DNA of 64,000 bases from Fulvia fulva. Lineage: Eukaryota > Ascomycota > Dothideomycetes > Mycosphaerellales > Mycosphaerellaceae. The notes under the pieces were generated by a model that had not been told where the DNA came from, did not search any database, and worked only from the letters and a program-made list of their open reading frames with translations. The stretch lies in the NCBI RefSeq assembly GCF_020509005.1, contig NC_063015.1, forward strand, positions 1,302,001 through 1,366,000, written 5' to 3'. This document shows, in pieces, positions 43,728 through 55,835 of this stretch. Made by a program: the position numbers and the translations under genes. Each line of letters begins with the position of its first letter. The stretch's first letter is position 1.

Positions 43728-44640
43728 TATGTTTTCGAGCAGCGCACCGGCTTCACGATGGGCGAGTTGCTGTTCTTGACCCTCTGCTGGGCACACCATA
43801 GGCGACCAGGCGGGTATAGGCCACTGCTCCGCGCGCCAGAGATCGACTTGCTCGTCTTTCGGGGCATGTATCCTACGCCAGGTAGGCCTGGCTCCCCGCT
43901 GTTGGTAGCTCCTCCCCAGCTCCACGGCAAGGAGCGCATGAAGCAGATCAAACGCCACGCGCAGGCGCGCGTCAAGCAGTGGCGCGAGAAGGCACTGCGC
44001 AAGGCGCAGACCGCCGTGGACGCGGTCAGAGAGCAGGGTGGCGAGGCCGCCCTGGCTCTAGAGATTTACTTCAGCAGCAGGAGAGACTGGTAGATCTCGC
44101 CGCAAAGACTTCTTGGGGCCGACTGTGCAATTGTCCTTTCCTTTCTTGACGTTCAGACTCTTCTTTGCTGCTTGAAATGATGCTGCGCAAAACGCCAATC
44201 ATATCAATTTATACGCAGCCCATCAATGCATCCCGTAAGGCCTGCTGATTGGCACGATAGCTGACGGCGCTGAGTGATGTTTCAAGCGTCGAGTACAACG
44301 TTCATTGGATGCACAAGACAGCCCGCTAACGGAAGCCCCCTGCACCATATGGTAGAAATGCCATTGCCTGAAACACAGCAGGAACGACCATTGCAATATT
44401 TGTATATGAAGTCGCGTCGTGCATGACTTCATCCCCATCAAGACGACCAGTCATGCCACTGACCAGCGTGCTCGGCCTTCAAAGCAAAAGATAGAATGTG
44501 AAGGATGACATGATGCGCCACGCGATAGCTTCAAGATCGACATTTCCATTCTCAACCTCTCTTTTCTTCTCCAGCAACACCATCTCCCATTCATCAGCGA
44601 GGTGCAACGTCGCGCAGTCTCATCATCATCTCGTTTCATC
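43728..44640. other. Spacer between APRT and NCS1 permease genes
   Basis: A plus-strand open frame of 111 codons (43758-44093; MGELLFLTLCWAHHRR start, Lys/Arg/Ala-rich helical end) begins 30 bases after the APRT stop. It could be a small gene or 3' untranslated sequence; a similar-sized frame lies opposite on the minus strand. I give it no more than one chance in four of being real. The rest should hold the permease promoter. Confidence 0.4.
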
Positions 44641-46568
44641 ATGTCTTCTACGCCAGAGAAGCGTACTGCTCTTGAGCACGGCCACGACGCTTCACCGACC
44701 GACCAAAGTACGACTGCGAAGCGGCCATGATTCTACAGCAACAACATCGTCGTGGTCAAGGTATAGTAAGCTATTGCATGAGCCGGTGCTTGGCTCTCTT
44801 GGTAGAAGCTTCAGATTCGCAGGATTTGAAGCTCTGCTGGAGGCCTCGCTGAGATCATACGGCTGAACTTGATCTGGACAATGCCAGCGAAGAAGAATCA
44901 TGCTTATCCCCACGACACTCCGATGTAGAGATACTGACTTCTGCAGGTTATCAACATGGACATGGTGTCAAGAACGGAGGACTCGAAGCAGATGTCGAGA
45001 AGACTGCTGCAGAGCATACTCCTAGCGAAACCACATCGCCACAGGACTTCGAAGAGCCCAGGCAAAGCACCTTCAAAACCTACATGGAACGCATCGAACG
45101 CACGCTAGTCCACTACAACATCGAAGCCCGCGGAATCCAACGAGTTCGACCGGAAGACCGCCACTCCATGAACAAGCTCGGCTTCATCCAAGTCTTCCTC
45201 CTCTGGTTCAGCATCAACCTCGAAGCCGTAGTCATCACTCTCGGCTTCCTAGGCCCCATCGTCTACCACCTTCCCTTCACAGACTGTGCACTGCTCGGAG
45301 TGTTTGGTTCCATGACGGGAGCATTGCCGACAGCCTACATCGCCACATTCGGCCCCAGATCAGGGAACAGGACTATGATCTTCACGAGATATATCACGGG
45401 GTGGTATCCTACGAAACTGATGGTGGTGTTGACTTTGATCATATTCATGGGCTACATTCTCATCGATGCGGTGGTCGGCGGCCAGATTCTGAGCGCAGTC
45501 AGCACGAACGGGAGCTTGAGTGTCATCGTTGGCATTGTCATTGTGTGCGCCATAACTTGGATCGTCTCGACATTCGGGTATAGTGTCTTCCACATGTACG
45601 AACGGTACGCCTGGCTACCTCAACTGATCGTCACATCGCTCCTCGCTGGAACAGCAGCGACCAACTTCGACCTTTACGGCAATCCATCAGCCGGCGAAGC
45701 ACCAAATGTCATCGCGGGCAACAGATTGAGCTTCTTCAGCTTATGCCTTGCCGCACAAATCACCTATGCAGGCGCCGCTGCGGACTTTTTCGTTTACTAC
45801 CCCGAAAATACCTCGCGGACCAAGATCTTCATCGCGACTCTCGCTGGTCTGACTTTCTCGTCTGCTTTCGCTCTCATCGTTGGTGTCGGACTCGGATCTG
45901 GCACGGCGACGAATCCAGATTGGATGGCAGCCTACAATGTCTCGCAAGGCGCTTTGATCGTCGAGGCCTTCGAGCCATTGGGCAGCTTTGGTTCATTCTG
46001 CAGCGTCATCGTCTCGCTGAGTTTGATCGGGAATATGGTACCACCATGCTATGCCTCCGGCATTGACTTCCAAGCTCTTGGTCGATACTGGGAAAGAGTC
46101 CCTCGTGTGGTCTGGAATACAGTAGCTTTGGTCATCCCCATGGTCTGCGCGATCGCCGGTCGCGCTCATCTCGCGGAGATCTTCACGAACTTCCTGGCCC
46201 TCATGGGCTACTGGGTCAGTATCTGGATCGCTGTCGTTCTGGAGGAGCATTTGATCTTCAGGAAGTGGATGGGACGAGGATGGGATTGGGACGTCTGGAA
46301 TGACCGAAGCAGACTGCCTGTAGGTATTGCTGCCCTGGTAGCGTTTCTGGTGGGATGGGTTGGCTCTATCTTGTGCATGGCGCAGGTTTGGTATGTTGGT
46401 CCTTTGGCGAAGTTGATTTCCGAGTATGGTGGAGATGTAAGTCGAATTCCTGTGCCGCTCTTTGACGTTGGCTGACTAGTTTAGATGGGCAACTATGTGG
46501 GATTTGCATGGGCTGCTCTGGTCTATCCGCCTTTGCGCTGGTGGGAGTTGCGTCGATTCGGAAGGTAG
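44641..46568 (+). CDS. NCS1 purine-cytosine-type permease, 546 aa, three exons
   Basis: A plasma-membrane nucleobase transporter of the NCS1 family (Fcy2/FcyB group), taking up purines or cytosine with protons. Proposed exons are 44641-44707, 44947-46436 and 46485-46568. The N-terminal cytoplasmic tail is acidic. Family hallmarks are GIQRVRPEDRHSMNKLGFIQ just before helix 1, FLLWFSINLEAVVITLGFLG in helix 1, NRLSFFSLCLAAQITYAGAA and ADFFVYYPENTS in the middle, FEPLGSFGSFCSVIVSLSLI, and GYWVSIWIAVVLEEHLIFRK near the end. About 12 hydrophobic helices fit. The last exon adds MGNYVGFAWAALVYPPLRWW, a family C-terminus, confirming the third intron. The 239-bp first intron is long for this window, so the start is less certain; 45084 is an alternative. 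APRT upstream suggests a salvage pair. Confidence 0.86.
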
Positions 46569-46771
46569 GGTGATCACAACATACATCGGTATCACGATGA
46601 AGCCAAAGCCAAAGTTGCCATGGCATCGTGCTGTACTACCAAGAAACAAACGCCCCTCAAGCTTTTTGAGCTACACCTTCTGCATCACGATCTTGTCCGT
46701 TGATGCAATTCTATTTCCACTCCATGTCCACCTTTGTTGAGCGGTACAGAGCACGTGCACCCGTGGCTCAT

Positions 46772-47464
46772 TCACAGTTCATCAACCTTCTCCCCCAAGT
46801 CCTCCACCATCGCCTTCAACCCATCAGAGTCCGAGGCAAGCCTCATGACCTGTCCCCTCACATCTTCCGTGCCCTCTTGCGTCTCCCTTCTGGCCTCATG
46901 CAACTCGGCATGAAGTGCATCGATCTTGGCATGCAGCGCGGTCGTACTCTCCGTCAAATTCTTGACTGCGGTAGTCAAGTCCGCTTCCGCATGTTCTAGC
47001 TTGACCGAAGTATTTGAACCAGCGTTCACGGTCTCTTGGTTCATGGCGGCTATTTCTTGTCGCTGGAGGTCTACGATTGTTTGTCGCTGTCGAGCTTCGA
47101 CTGCTGCTTCTCGCTGTCGCTTTGCCGCTGCTTGTCGCTGTCGAACTCCCACTTCTTGTCGCTCTTGATCCGCCATTATTTGCCACTGTCGAAGCTCCCG
47201 TATTGCCATTGGCTGTTGCTGAAGGGCAGCGGCCTCCAGCATGTGCTCATCATACTGCAGCATTGTGGCACCCCGGCGCTGCATCGGACCTCGAATATCG
47301 TTCCACGGAGGGTATGGCTGGCGAGCGTCAGTATTGTCGAAATGTTCAATTGGGCGAACGGGTCGGTGTACTACTCTGTCTCCGTCCATGCTGCACAACG
47401 GTTGTGGTATCTGTGCTGGAGGTGTGTCTGCCGTGAGTGAAAGAATCCTCGTGCGCAACCACAA
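46772..47464 (-). CDS. Coiled-coil hypothetical protein, 230 aa
   Basis: After a low-complexity head, the product has a Gln/Arg/Ala/Glu-rich helical region with heptad-like spacing (about residues 80-150) and a second coiled coil near the C-terminus (residues 165-228, LTESTTALHAKIDALHAELH). No signal peptide, membrane segment or catalytic domain is visible. Translation may begin at the internal Met near residue 26 (MDGDRVVHRPV) rather than the first Met. The gene is convergent with the permease, 203 bp between stops. I do not recognise a family. Confidence 0.5.
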   Translation of the reverse strand: MWLRTRILSLTADTPPAQIPQPLCSMDGDRVVHRPVRPIEHFDNTDARQPYPPWNDIRGPMQRRGATMLQYDEHMLEAAALQQQPMAIRELRQWQIMADQERQEVGVRQRQAAAKRQREAAVEARQRQTIVDLQRQEIAAMNQETVNAGSNTSVKLEHAEADLTTAVKNLTESTTALHAKIDALHAELHEARRETQEGTEDVRGQVMRLASDSDGLKAMVEDLGEKVDEL

Positions 47465-47700
47465 GAGGTAGAGTATACGTGGCCAAAGTGAACACGTTGG
47501 AATCGTCGCAAGTTCTAGTGGTTAATTGTTTGATCAGATTGCCTTTGGAATTGCTGCCTCAGTCAGCAAAGACTGACGCCGGGGCATACACTCCATCAAT
47601 CCGTAGTCTGTTTGTTCCAATGGAGCTTCCATCGAACGACGCATATCTTCATCATCATTCACTCCGCACCTTCATATCCCTGACCTTGGCACATTTGATC
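47465..47700. other. Spacer
   Basis: A 236-bp gap between the start of the coiled-coil gene and the 3' end of the M28 peptidase gene, which are on the same strand. Nothing was recognised. Confidence 0.35.
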
Positions 47701-50171
47701 CTAGTCCTCCTTCAACAGATCTCCAGCAGCATAGATCCTGCCCTCAATGATTCCGGCCCACTTCTTTAGACCCTCGCCGTCGTGATCCTCCAATGCTTCG
47801 ACCAACCCTGGGAAGGTAGCACCGGCATACCCGGTCCATCTGCCAGGCGCAAAAACAACATGCTTGAACCAGCTTCTGCTGTCCAGACCAGCACCGTGCA
47901 AGAATGATCTCTCGAGGAACTTGTACTTCGTGTTCGTGGCGCGGATAGCCTCGTAGAGCTTCGACTTGTGCTTGGAGGATGTTGAGGCATCTTGTAAACG
48001 TGCTTCAAGATTCTCGGCCTTAGCGTCGAAGTTGACGGACGCTTCCTGGAAATATGAAATCGCCTTATCAATCTGCTTGAATGGGTCGGTGAAGACCTCA
48101 GCCGAGATCTCGGCCTGTTCTGCCGCGAACGACTTCACACTATCGATGTACTTCTCAAGGCCGACTCCGTAATCTGTCGCATTGAACTGCACGATTGGCT
48201 CCTCGACTAACTTTGCTGCGAGTAACGCAAGAATCTTGGCGATGGTGATGTGATACTCGAAGCCTGGATCGCCGAACTTGTCCATCCAGTAGAATGAATC
48301 GTAGTTACTGTGGTAGTGGTAAACCGGATCATTAGGTCCTGCGCCGAAGCCGATATCGATCGAGGAAATGCCAGCGAAGTCCTGGAATGCAGTGAAGTCG
48401 CTACCAGAACCCATGGTGCTGATGTGGCCACTCCAGGTGTCGCGAACTGTCTGACCTGGCACTGTTTGATTCGGCGAGGGCACCTCACTGGTGACTTCAT
48501 AGATGGCCTTATTGAGTAGTGGTGCTGCAGATGCAGTAAAGTGCTGGCCTCGAGCGCCTACGTCGACATTGATGTATGCGATCGTTGAGCCAGATAGCCA
48601 AGGCAGGTAGTCTTCGACCCACTCGGTGCTGCCGATGAGGCCATATTCTTCACCATCCCAGCTGGCAAAGACGATTGATCGGTGAGGCTTCCAGCCGGAT
48701 TTGAGAGCCTTGCCGAAGGAGCGAATAACTTCGTTCAAAGCAGCTGAGCCAGAGTTCGGGTCGCCAGCACCACCTGCAATCCAAGCATCACGATGGTTGC
48801 CAATAACGACCACCTCGTCAGATATTGTGCCGTTAATGTAGCCAATGACATCCCACAGTGGTGTCGTAGTATACTCTTGCTGGTTGAAGAGGTTCAATGT
48901 GACATTCTCTGGGCTGGGTCCGATGTTGTACTTGACGCCTTTGTAGTCAAGGCCAAGGTTGTGCTGCCATGAGTCGGGGAAAGAGGTGACATTGGGGCCA
49001 TGGCCGTTGAGTGCCTTGAGGATAGGAAATGCCTCGAGATATGAGATCGGTATCGAAGGGATATCTGGAATCTTGCCATCTGGAGACTGGCGAGGAACCC
49101 CTGGCTTGGACGCATAGCCAGTCGTGGTTGGGTCACCAGGAGCGAACGCTGTACTATTAGCGATTATGCCACAATCAATAGGACAGCAGACTCACAAAGG
49201 TACTGACAGCTGCCACGCTGGACACTGCTTGGATTCCTGGCTGGTCCATCTGGGTATGTCTCGAGGCCGTTCTTCTCCGTGACCTCGCCATCGTCTCCAG
49301 GGTCGCTGTACATTACGACACCGATCGCACCAAGTTCAGACGCACGCTTAACCTTCAGACCGCGGAAGATACCGCCGTACTTGACAATGACAATCTTGCC
49401 CTCAAGGTCAACGCCCGCATCGATCAAGTCTTGGTAATCCTGGAAAGTACCATAGTTGCCAAAAACGAACTGGCCAGTCGCATTACCACTCGCAGAGTAG
49501 CCATGGAAGACAGGAATGCGATCCTCAAGACTCGTCGTAGGATCTTCTGGCAGAATGTCCTCCTCCAAGCTCGCCTTGTATGCCACCTTGCCATTATGCA
49601 GCATCGACAGTCCAGCGTCCACCGGGTAGTTGATGTAGACATCGTAGGCCACAACCTCTGCATGGTGTACTCCGAACTCTTCCCATCTGTCTCTTGTCCA
49701 CTCCGCTTGACTCAAGTTCTTGCCCGCAAGATGTGGCCCTGCTGTATAGTATTGGCTCCATTCTCTTGCTTTCTTCGCATCGGGTGTGTCGAGCAGCGTC
49801 TGTTTCAGATCGCTATAGCGGATGCCTTCGGATTCAGGCCATGCTGAGTGTGGTAGCTCGACGCTGGAGGATGCTATGCTATCTGGCTCAGACTTCTTCT
49901 TGTTACCGCCAAAGATACCCTTCGTTCCGCCGTAGATCAGTCCGACTACAAGGAGGAGGATGATGAGCGCTGGCACGGCTGTGAGTACGATCGAACATGC
50001 TCTGCGAAGCTACATCGTGTCAACACACCGAGCTGTTCTCAACAATGCTGGACAGACCCTCCTCACCTTTCTGTTGGAGTAACGTTCCTCCCGGTCCGCG
50101 ACAGGCACGTGCTCAATCAACGGCGTTCGCTCGCTCGCCATCTTTTCGTGGTCGCGTCGCTTCTCCTCCAT
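47701..50171 (-). CDS. M28 peptidase, glutamate carboxypeptidase II / transferrin-receptor-like, 788 aa, three exons
   Basis: Exons are 50171-50067, 50009-49196 and 49148-47701. A type II membrane protein: a 35-residue charged cytosolic tail, one membrane helix (PALIILLLVVGLIYGG), then a lumenal part. A protease-associated domain insert follows (FGNYGTFQDYQDLIDAGVDL), then VKYGGIFRGLKVKRA and the Gly-rich VQRGSCQYL-SFAPGDPTT junction at the second intron. Zn-binding residues of the M28B family are all visible: VVIGNHRDAWIAGGAGDPNS (His, Asp), SWDGEEYGLIGSTEW (Glu-Glu), AYINVDV (Asp) and VYHYHSNYDSFYWM (His). The C-terminal dimerisation domain is present. It resembles yeast Vps70/Tre1-type proteins, so vacuolar or endosomal sorting is likely. 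Catalysis is plausible because the metal ligands are intact; substrate is unknown. Confidence 0.9.
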
Positions 50172-51186
50172 CGTTAGCAGCTGAACGTTTAATGCAATGT
50201 TGAGAGGAAGAAGACATACCAAATGCGCGAACGATAGCAGACATTATGGTGTCTTCCTTCGCCGGCGTGCTGTGATAGCTTGGCCGAAGCTCGCTGGCTA
50301 TCATCGCCATACCAGGAAGGCATCATGTCATTGCTGCCAGCTCCACCCCAGAAACACCTGCCCGAATCAGCGAGAGCGACATCGCTTCGGGCCATGTCAG
50401 CCCGTCGCCGCTGCCGGCTGTCAGCGCGAACCTCACCTCTGTGCTTCCATTTCGATGTGAATGTTGTCAATCAGATTTCCGATCTGGTGGAAATGAGATG
50501 CGCTTCGCGGTGCTACTGTGCTGTCGCCAGTCTGGTGCTTATCGGCAGTCAGTTCACTGCGCATGGCTCCATGAATAGGTGTTGAGTGCTCGCTGAAAGG
50601 CTGGATTCATTGGAGATCGTACCCAGGCCGGGACATCGACAGATGACCTTGGGCTTGTGGAGGTGTACTTTGCGATGTATGTATCATATTCGACGCTCCC
50701 TGCTCTTGAGTTCTGCTCACAATATCTCCATAGCCAACATCCCTACCTCCTAGCTCTTACTCGGAGCACATCGCTCCGGCTGTCTGTCTCCTCCTGCACT
50801 GCCCAATCATGCTCTTGCTCTTGACATAGCCTTGTCCACGACCCTCTCCTTGTGTCCATCTCTTCTTTCCTGGCAACCCATCGCATGAAGCTTGCCATGT
50901 AGTCCTCGGTGCCGCGGACGGATGCGTTCTAGTTGAGATGTGAGCCGACAGCTGACCGAAGATAACCTGGACGATGGCTGATCATCATCGTCGCAATGGA
51001 TCCTGGGTATCTCTGACCAGAGTTGTGTCCGTAGCCGCAACCCGTCATCCTCTCCTTACTGTCCAGAACCAGCCACCGAGTGTCCATCTTCCTGTCCACT
51101 CTAGAGAGCGCCGACAGTCAGGGTGTTCTTCATTTGGATGTACTGGCCCAGCATGGTTCGGTGAGGTTGTCAAGAGCCTGGCGGGT

Positions 51187-51305
51187 GGCGCCGACGGTGT
51201 AACTTGCAGCGTAAGCCTCGAGCGCCTTCTTGTAGTTGGCGCCGACGGTGTAACCTGCGGCGTAAGCCTCGAGCGCCTTCTTGTAGTTGGCGGCGGCGGT
51301 GTAAC
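51187..51305. repeat. 51-bp tandem repeat, 2.3 copies (17-codon period)
   Basis: Units start at 51187, 51238 and 51289. Units 1 and 2 differ at only 2 of 51 positions; unit 3 is a 17-base partial copy. The period is a multiple of three and both strands are open: plus reads (VSLERLLVVGADGVT) and minus reads (NYKKALEAYAAGYTVGA), each repeated. Confidence 0.88.
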
Positions 51306-53509
51306 AAGAAGTAGCCTTGATGTGGCTGGCGTTCAAACGTGCTCTCCCTACCTCACCACCTGCGTGGCAAGTCTGACTGTTGGTGAAATGCCTCTCGGTG
51401 TTGTGGGAGCTTCATGTAAGTGAACCAAGTCGCTCCTTGCTGTGTTGGAGCGCTGTCGATTCCTTAGTACCACATCAGACACAATGGGTGCGAAGGTATA
51501 TGCGTGGAAGCTGGTAGAGGCGAGTTCGGGGACAGCATTTGCAGGTCGTGATGCTTGCTGCCATCGACCGAGGAGGCGTAAGAGGTGTTGGAGTCGTAAT
51601 ACTGGTTGGCAACAAGTGAGCCGCTCCGTGGACCAGTCTAATACTCGCTGGCGCGATGAGAGGATGTGACGCTGGGCTTCCATGGTGCGAGCATCATGGC
51701 CGCGGTAGTGTCTTTGCCGTCCATCGACGCGTCTCAGGGCGCTGGGTGTTTGCTGATGCAGAGAGTGTTTGCTAGTGCTGAGCCTTCGAGCTGTCGTGGT
51801 CGTGAGCGTGGCTAGAACGATTGCAGGTGCTCACATGATGCATCTGAGAACGTGTGATGGTGTCTTGCTGAAAAATGGTGATGAGAATCCAAAAGCGAAT
51901 GTGAGGGCGGAGCAAAAGGAAAGCGGGCTTGAGACTCAACATACCAAGCCGCAACATATCTCACGCAGTCAATGGCACAATCACAACGATAACAAAAAGG
52001 ATAAATATAATACTGATGCATCTACTACATATAGCCTCTACATGGAAACGATATACACCACCAACCAAACGACCCCAACCTCACCACAGCCCGGAAATAC
52101 AAAAAGGAGGCGTGAAGCCCAAAAAGTGCAAAAAGGTAGTAGTACTCATGTACCATAGGGATTTGAACCCTAGCTCACAGGAAATATGTTTGTGAGTGTC
52201 GTGAACCTGATATTGATTGACACGCTATGAAAGGAAAGTAATGACTGGTGATCGAATTAGCCAATTGCTCTGATCGAACCCTCTGAGACCAACTAGTCGA
52301 CATAGCTTGGAATCGCAGGCTCTGACCCAAGAGTGCACCGGCGAAGTGTTCTTGGGTGAGTAAGCATCTATGCTAGCGGACTGTATACGTGAGCTTTAGG
52401 GGCTGGTGACGTAAGGAGGGAAGAGTGGGAGCTGGGCTTGCGGCGGAGAGGTCGGGGGAGCGTGGTGCCAGGGAACGTAGGCATATCTCCACTCATTACT
52501 GACTGTGTTACTGAGCAAGCCTTAGTGGCGTTCATGTCACTGGTATCAGCGGCGAGGCGGCCAGAATGCAATCGCAACACTGAGGTATGGCGATCCCAAT
52601 CGGTTCTGGGAACAGAAACTGCTTGAATCGATCTTTCGAAGAGATACTTCAATACAGGAGGTTCCCTCTGAACGTGCTGAGGTAGCTTATCGGCATCGAG
52701 CTTGCGGAGAAGCTGCGCAAGAAATCTGTAGCTTGCATCCATGCCCTCGTCTTTCGCAGTCTACATCAGCGTTGTGATACCTTCTACGAGGTTGTCTACC
52801 GGCGTAAAAGTTTGTGCCTTGATGCTGGAACAGATGTACGAGCTGGAAGAGATATACTAGCTGCACACTGTTCAATAGCTGTGAGCACTTCTTGCTGTAT
52901 CATCTGACCCTTCTCATCCAGCCCCAGCCCGACACAAGGGGCGCCTTTCTCGCACTCTCGGCCATCATTGCGCTTCCTTCCACGTATAACTGTGCTTCGT
53001 TCTGCTCTGTCTTCTCTCCTAGCTTGCCGCGCGTTCTGCCAGCTCTTGTCATCTAGCTGATTGCCCTTGTGAAGCATGTGAACGCCAAGCATAGATCTCA
53101 GTGGCCCAGAAAGCCTAAGGCAGCGCCCTGCGACAGTTGCGACCACCTTCCCACATCATCTCCCGAGTGGCATGAAATCGAAGGCTTGTCTCGCTCGATG
53201 TTCTGCTCTTACGCTGCTGGCGCTGTTCCTTGGGTTTGCGCAGGCGAAACTGCTGGTGCATATGCGTAGGTGCTGGTCTTCTGAGTCTGCAGACTTCTGT
53301 CTCTCCATCTTCTAACGTTCGTCGTCACTACGGCCACTTTCATATTCTTCATCTTTTCTCTCGCCTGTTGCCTGCTTCCGGCAGTAAGAATCGGTCTCGT
53401 TTCGTTGAATGCGTTGCTCGGTACGGAAATCAGAAAGGGTTCTTCGCGGAGCTGGTGCAGTATCTGCTCGTGGTCCAGTTCGACTGTTGCATCCAGCCAA
53501 TACCTGGAG

Positions 53510-54700
53510 TATGCTTCTGGTCAGTAACTGGTCAATCTCCAGTGAAGAAGCTGAAAGAGCAGATGAATGCCAAGACATTTCTCAGACAAGCGCTGTAATC
53601 GTTGGGGTAGCCCTTCAAAGTCGTCGCTGGTATGATCTCCCAGGATATGGTTCGATAGGCCCTTCTGATTCGATATGATGTGCTTCGTGCAGCTCAACGG
53701 CACGGGGCTCAACTACTCGCAACGGGCAATACCGGCTCCTCAGGATGCACATCGAAGCGCTGTTTCATCATTGCAGTGGCAGGGCTGGATGGTAGATACG
53801 TACCTTTCGATCGCTTGTAGAGGTTGTGACCGTTTCGTGGAGCGGCTGCGTTGCCGCTGGCGTGAAGGCTGTGAAGGTATGGTGGCGGGCGCTCCTGAGA
53901 ATGTGTCTGGTCAGCATCGCTCCACTCCAAAATCCATGAAACGTTGCGAACTTCGATGATCTCAGAGTGAAGGTCCATTAATCGTTGCAGCAGCCCTTCG
54001 AGGTTTTGACTGTTGTGATCTCGTTCGTGAGCTGGTAAAATAGTTCTGCTGGTACTGCGTGATGTCGCACACGAGCTTCCAGACTTGTGACAACAAAAAC
54101 CTCGCAACGGGCAATACTGTTCTCTCAGTTGTGCGACAGGGCATGGTCTCATCTTGGAATTGTGGCAGTTGGTTCTTTTCCGGCACTCACCTTTTTCCCG
54201 TCGAGTTGCGAGCAAGCAGTCCCGTACGGTGTAGCGGCCATTCGTTATTGTCTTTTGGTCTCCAGCCATCGAGATGGGGCGACTCCTAAGTTATGTACTG
54301 GTCAGCATGATCCTTCATTATAGCTGTATACGGGATCATGTGCAAATAATCTCTCAGACAATCGCTTTATCATTAGCAGCAGCCCTTCAAGGTGGTGATC
54401 TGGGGAGATCTACGACCGAGCGACGGGCAATACTGGAGCTCTTTATACGCTGCGGCGCGAGTATTGTGTTCATCATCGACGTAAGGGGGTTGATCGGTGG
54501 TGGACGTACCTTCGGTAACGCCGAGTCTGTGGTGGCGCTTTACGGACCGGAGCGTGTCGCGTTGTGCAAGGCATATTGTTGTCGCCGCCGTCGAGCTACG
54601 GCCACGCTGAAAGATGAAGGGGCTTGCTGGCGGAGGTGTCGTTCTTAGGGGCTCGAAGGCGCGCGGTGCGAGCATCTGGAATATTCTTTAGTCAGCGAAG
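53510..54700. repeat. Degenerate tandem repeat of about 385 bp, three or more units
   Basis: Landmarks recur at constant spacing: agcccttc(a/g)a at 53610, 53992 and 54381, and a (c)tggtcag(c/t)a block near 53518, 53911, 54300 with a weaker copy near 54695. A third mark, cgggcaatac, occurs at 53723, 54108 and 54424. On the minus strand each unit encodes a variant of LEGLLQRLMDLHSEI (LEGLPQRLQRLSEKC, LEGLLLMIKRLSERL), and the recurring block before it looks like an intron end (tgaccag, tcag, ttag). So it may be a decayed repeat-coding gene on the minus strand. Confidence 0.6.
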
Positions 54701-55835
54701 AATCTGTCTGAGCTATGGATGGATCAAATGCAAGTCCAAGATCCCCTTCAGTTCAATCGATCACCTTCATCAGTGGAGTGGCAGCCCTGCCTCCGTCGCT
54801 GAACAGGTTGACGAATGCCCCTCCGTCCCAACACTGCAGAGAGGCGCGTTTCATGCAGGTAGTGGGCGCCTGCGTAGCTCATCGTGGAACGTGAAGAAAA
54901 ATGACAGAGTCATAACTTACTCTATTTTCTGCGTCTCTCTCGATTTTCCGACGCGTCCTAAATCCCCTCCTCTTTGTGCAAAATCGTCCGTGAAGGTGGC
55001 AAACAGGTGATGGCCGGAATGCTCCTGCTGGAGGCGTTGGGCTATCGGGTGTTTTGAAAGTAAGGACGATGCCAGTAAATCGATGTCAGTGGCATGGTGT
55101 TCTCGGTGGATGGGTTGAAAGATGGCGGATACTTAACGACGCCGCCGCCACCGTTCTCATTGGCCGTCAGCGCTGTCTGCTTGCGCTCGGTCGTTTCAAG
55201 TAGGCAGGTTGGTCCGTCGCGATGCTTTGGTTTGAACGTGTCTGCATTCTTGGTGTGCGTATCGGTCCTGTCCACCTGTGTGAGTTGTCAACGGGCCCTA
55301 GACCGGCCATCGCGGTCATGGGTGGTTTTGCTTTCTTTGGATGGCGGGTGGTGCTTGCTGGGTCCCATGAATGGTCGGGCTGCGGAAGCTTCATCAGCTT
55401 CGCGAACTTGAACGGCGTTTTCTGTGCAACTGACGTACCAATTTCTGTATCGAACAGCAACTCGGCTGCAGCTGAGAGAAAGTGACCCTGTGAGATGTCG
55501 AGATTGTTGACCGTAACGAAAATTTCTTGTGGTTGGTGTTTGTGAAGTCAAAGGACTTTGAGCTTACAGCTTCGTTGCTTCCTCCTGGCAGCCCGACCCA
55601 CACCGATCATCGACCACATGCAATTTTGTGCCACGGTAAGCGGTTTGAGAATCATGGCACATGTAGCACATAGGGAGATGGTGCAGGATCAAGAAGCACT
55701 TTCGAGGCACAACAATAGTCGGAGCAGCGCGAGCTACCTGTGAGTGAGATGGCAGGAACGATGACTTGAGAGGCGATACGAGACGATGGAGGAACGTGAT
55801 CGAGAGAAGCATTGGAGGAAGACTCAAGGAGGAGA

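Noticed and set aside
53709..54269. A 186-codon minus-strand frame taken as a complete gene
   Set aside because: It crosses repeat-unit borders and intron-like blocks; the repeated peptide suggests a decayed or spliced structure instead.
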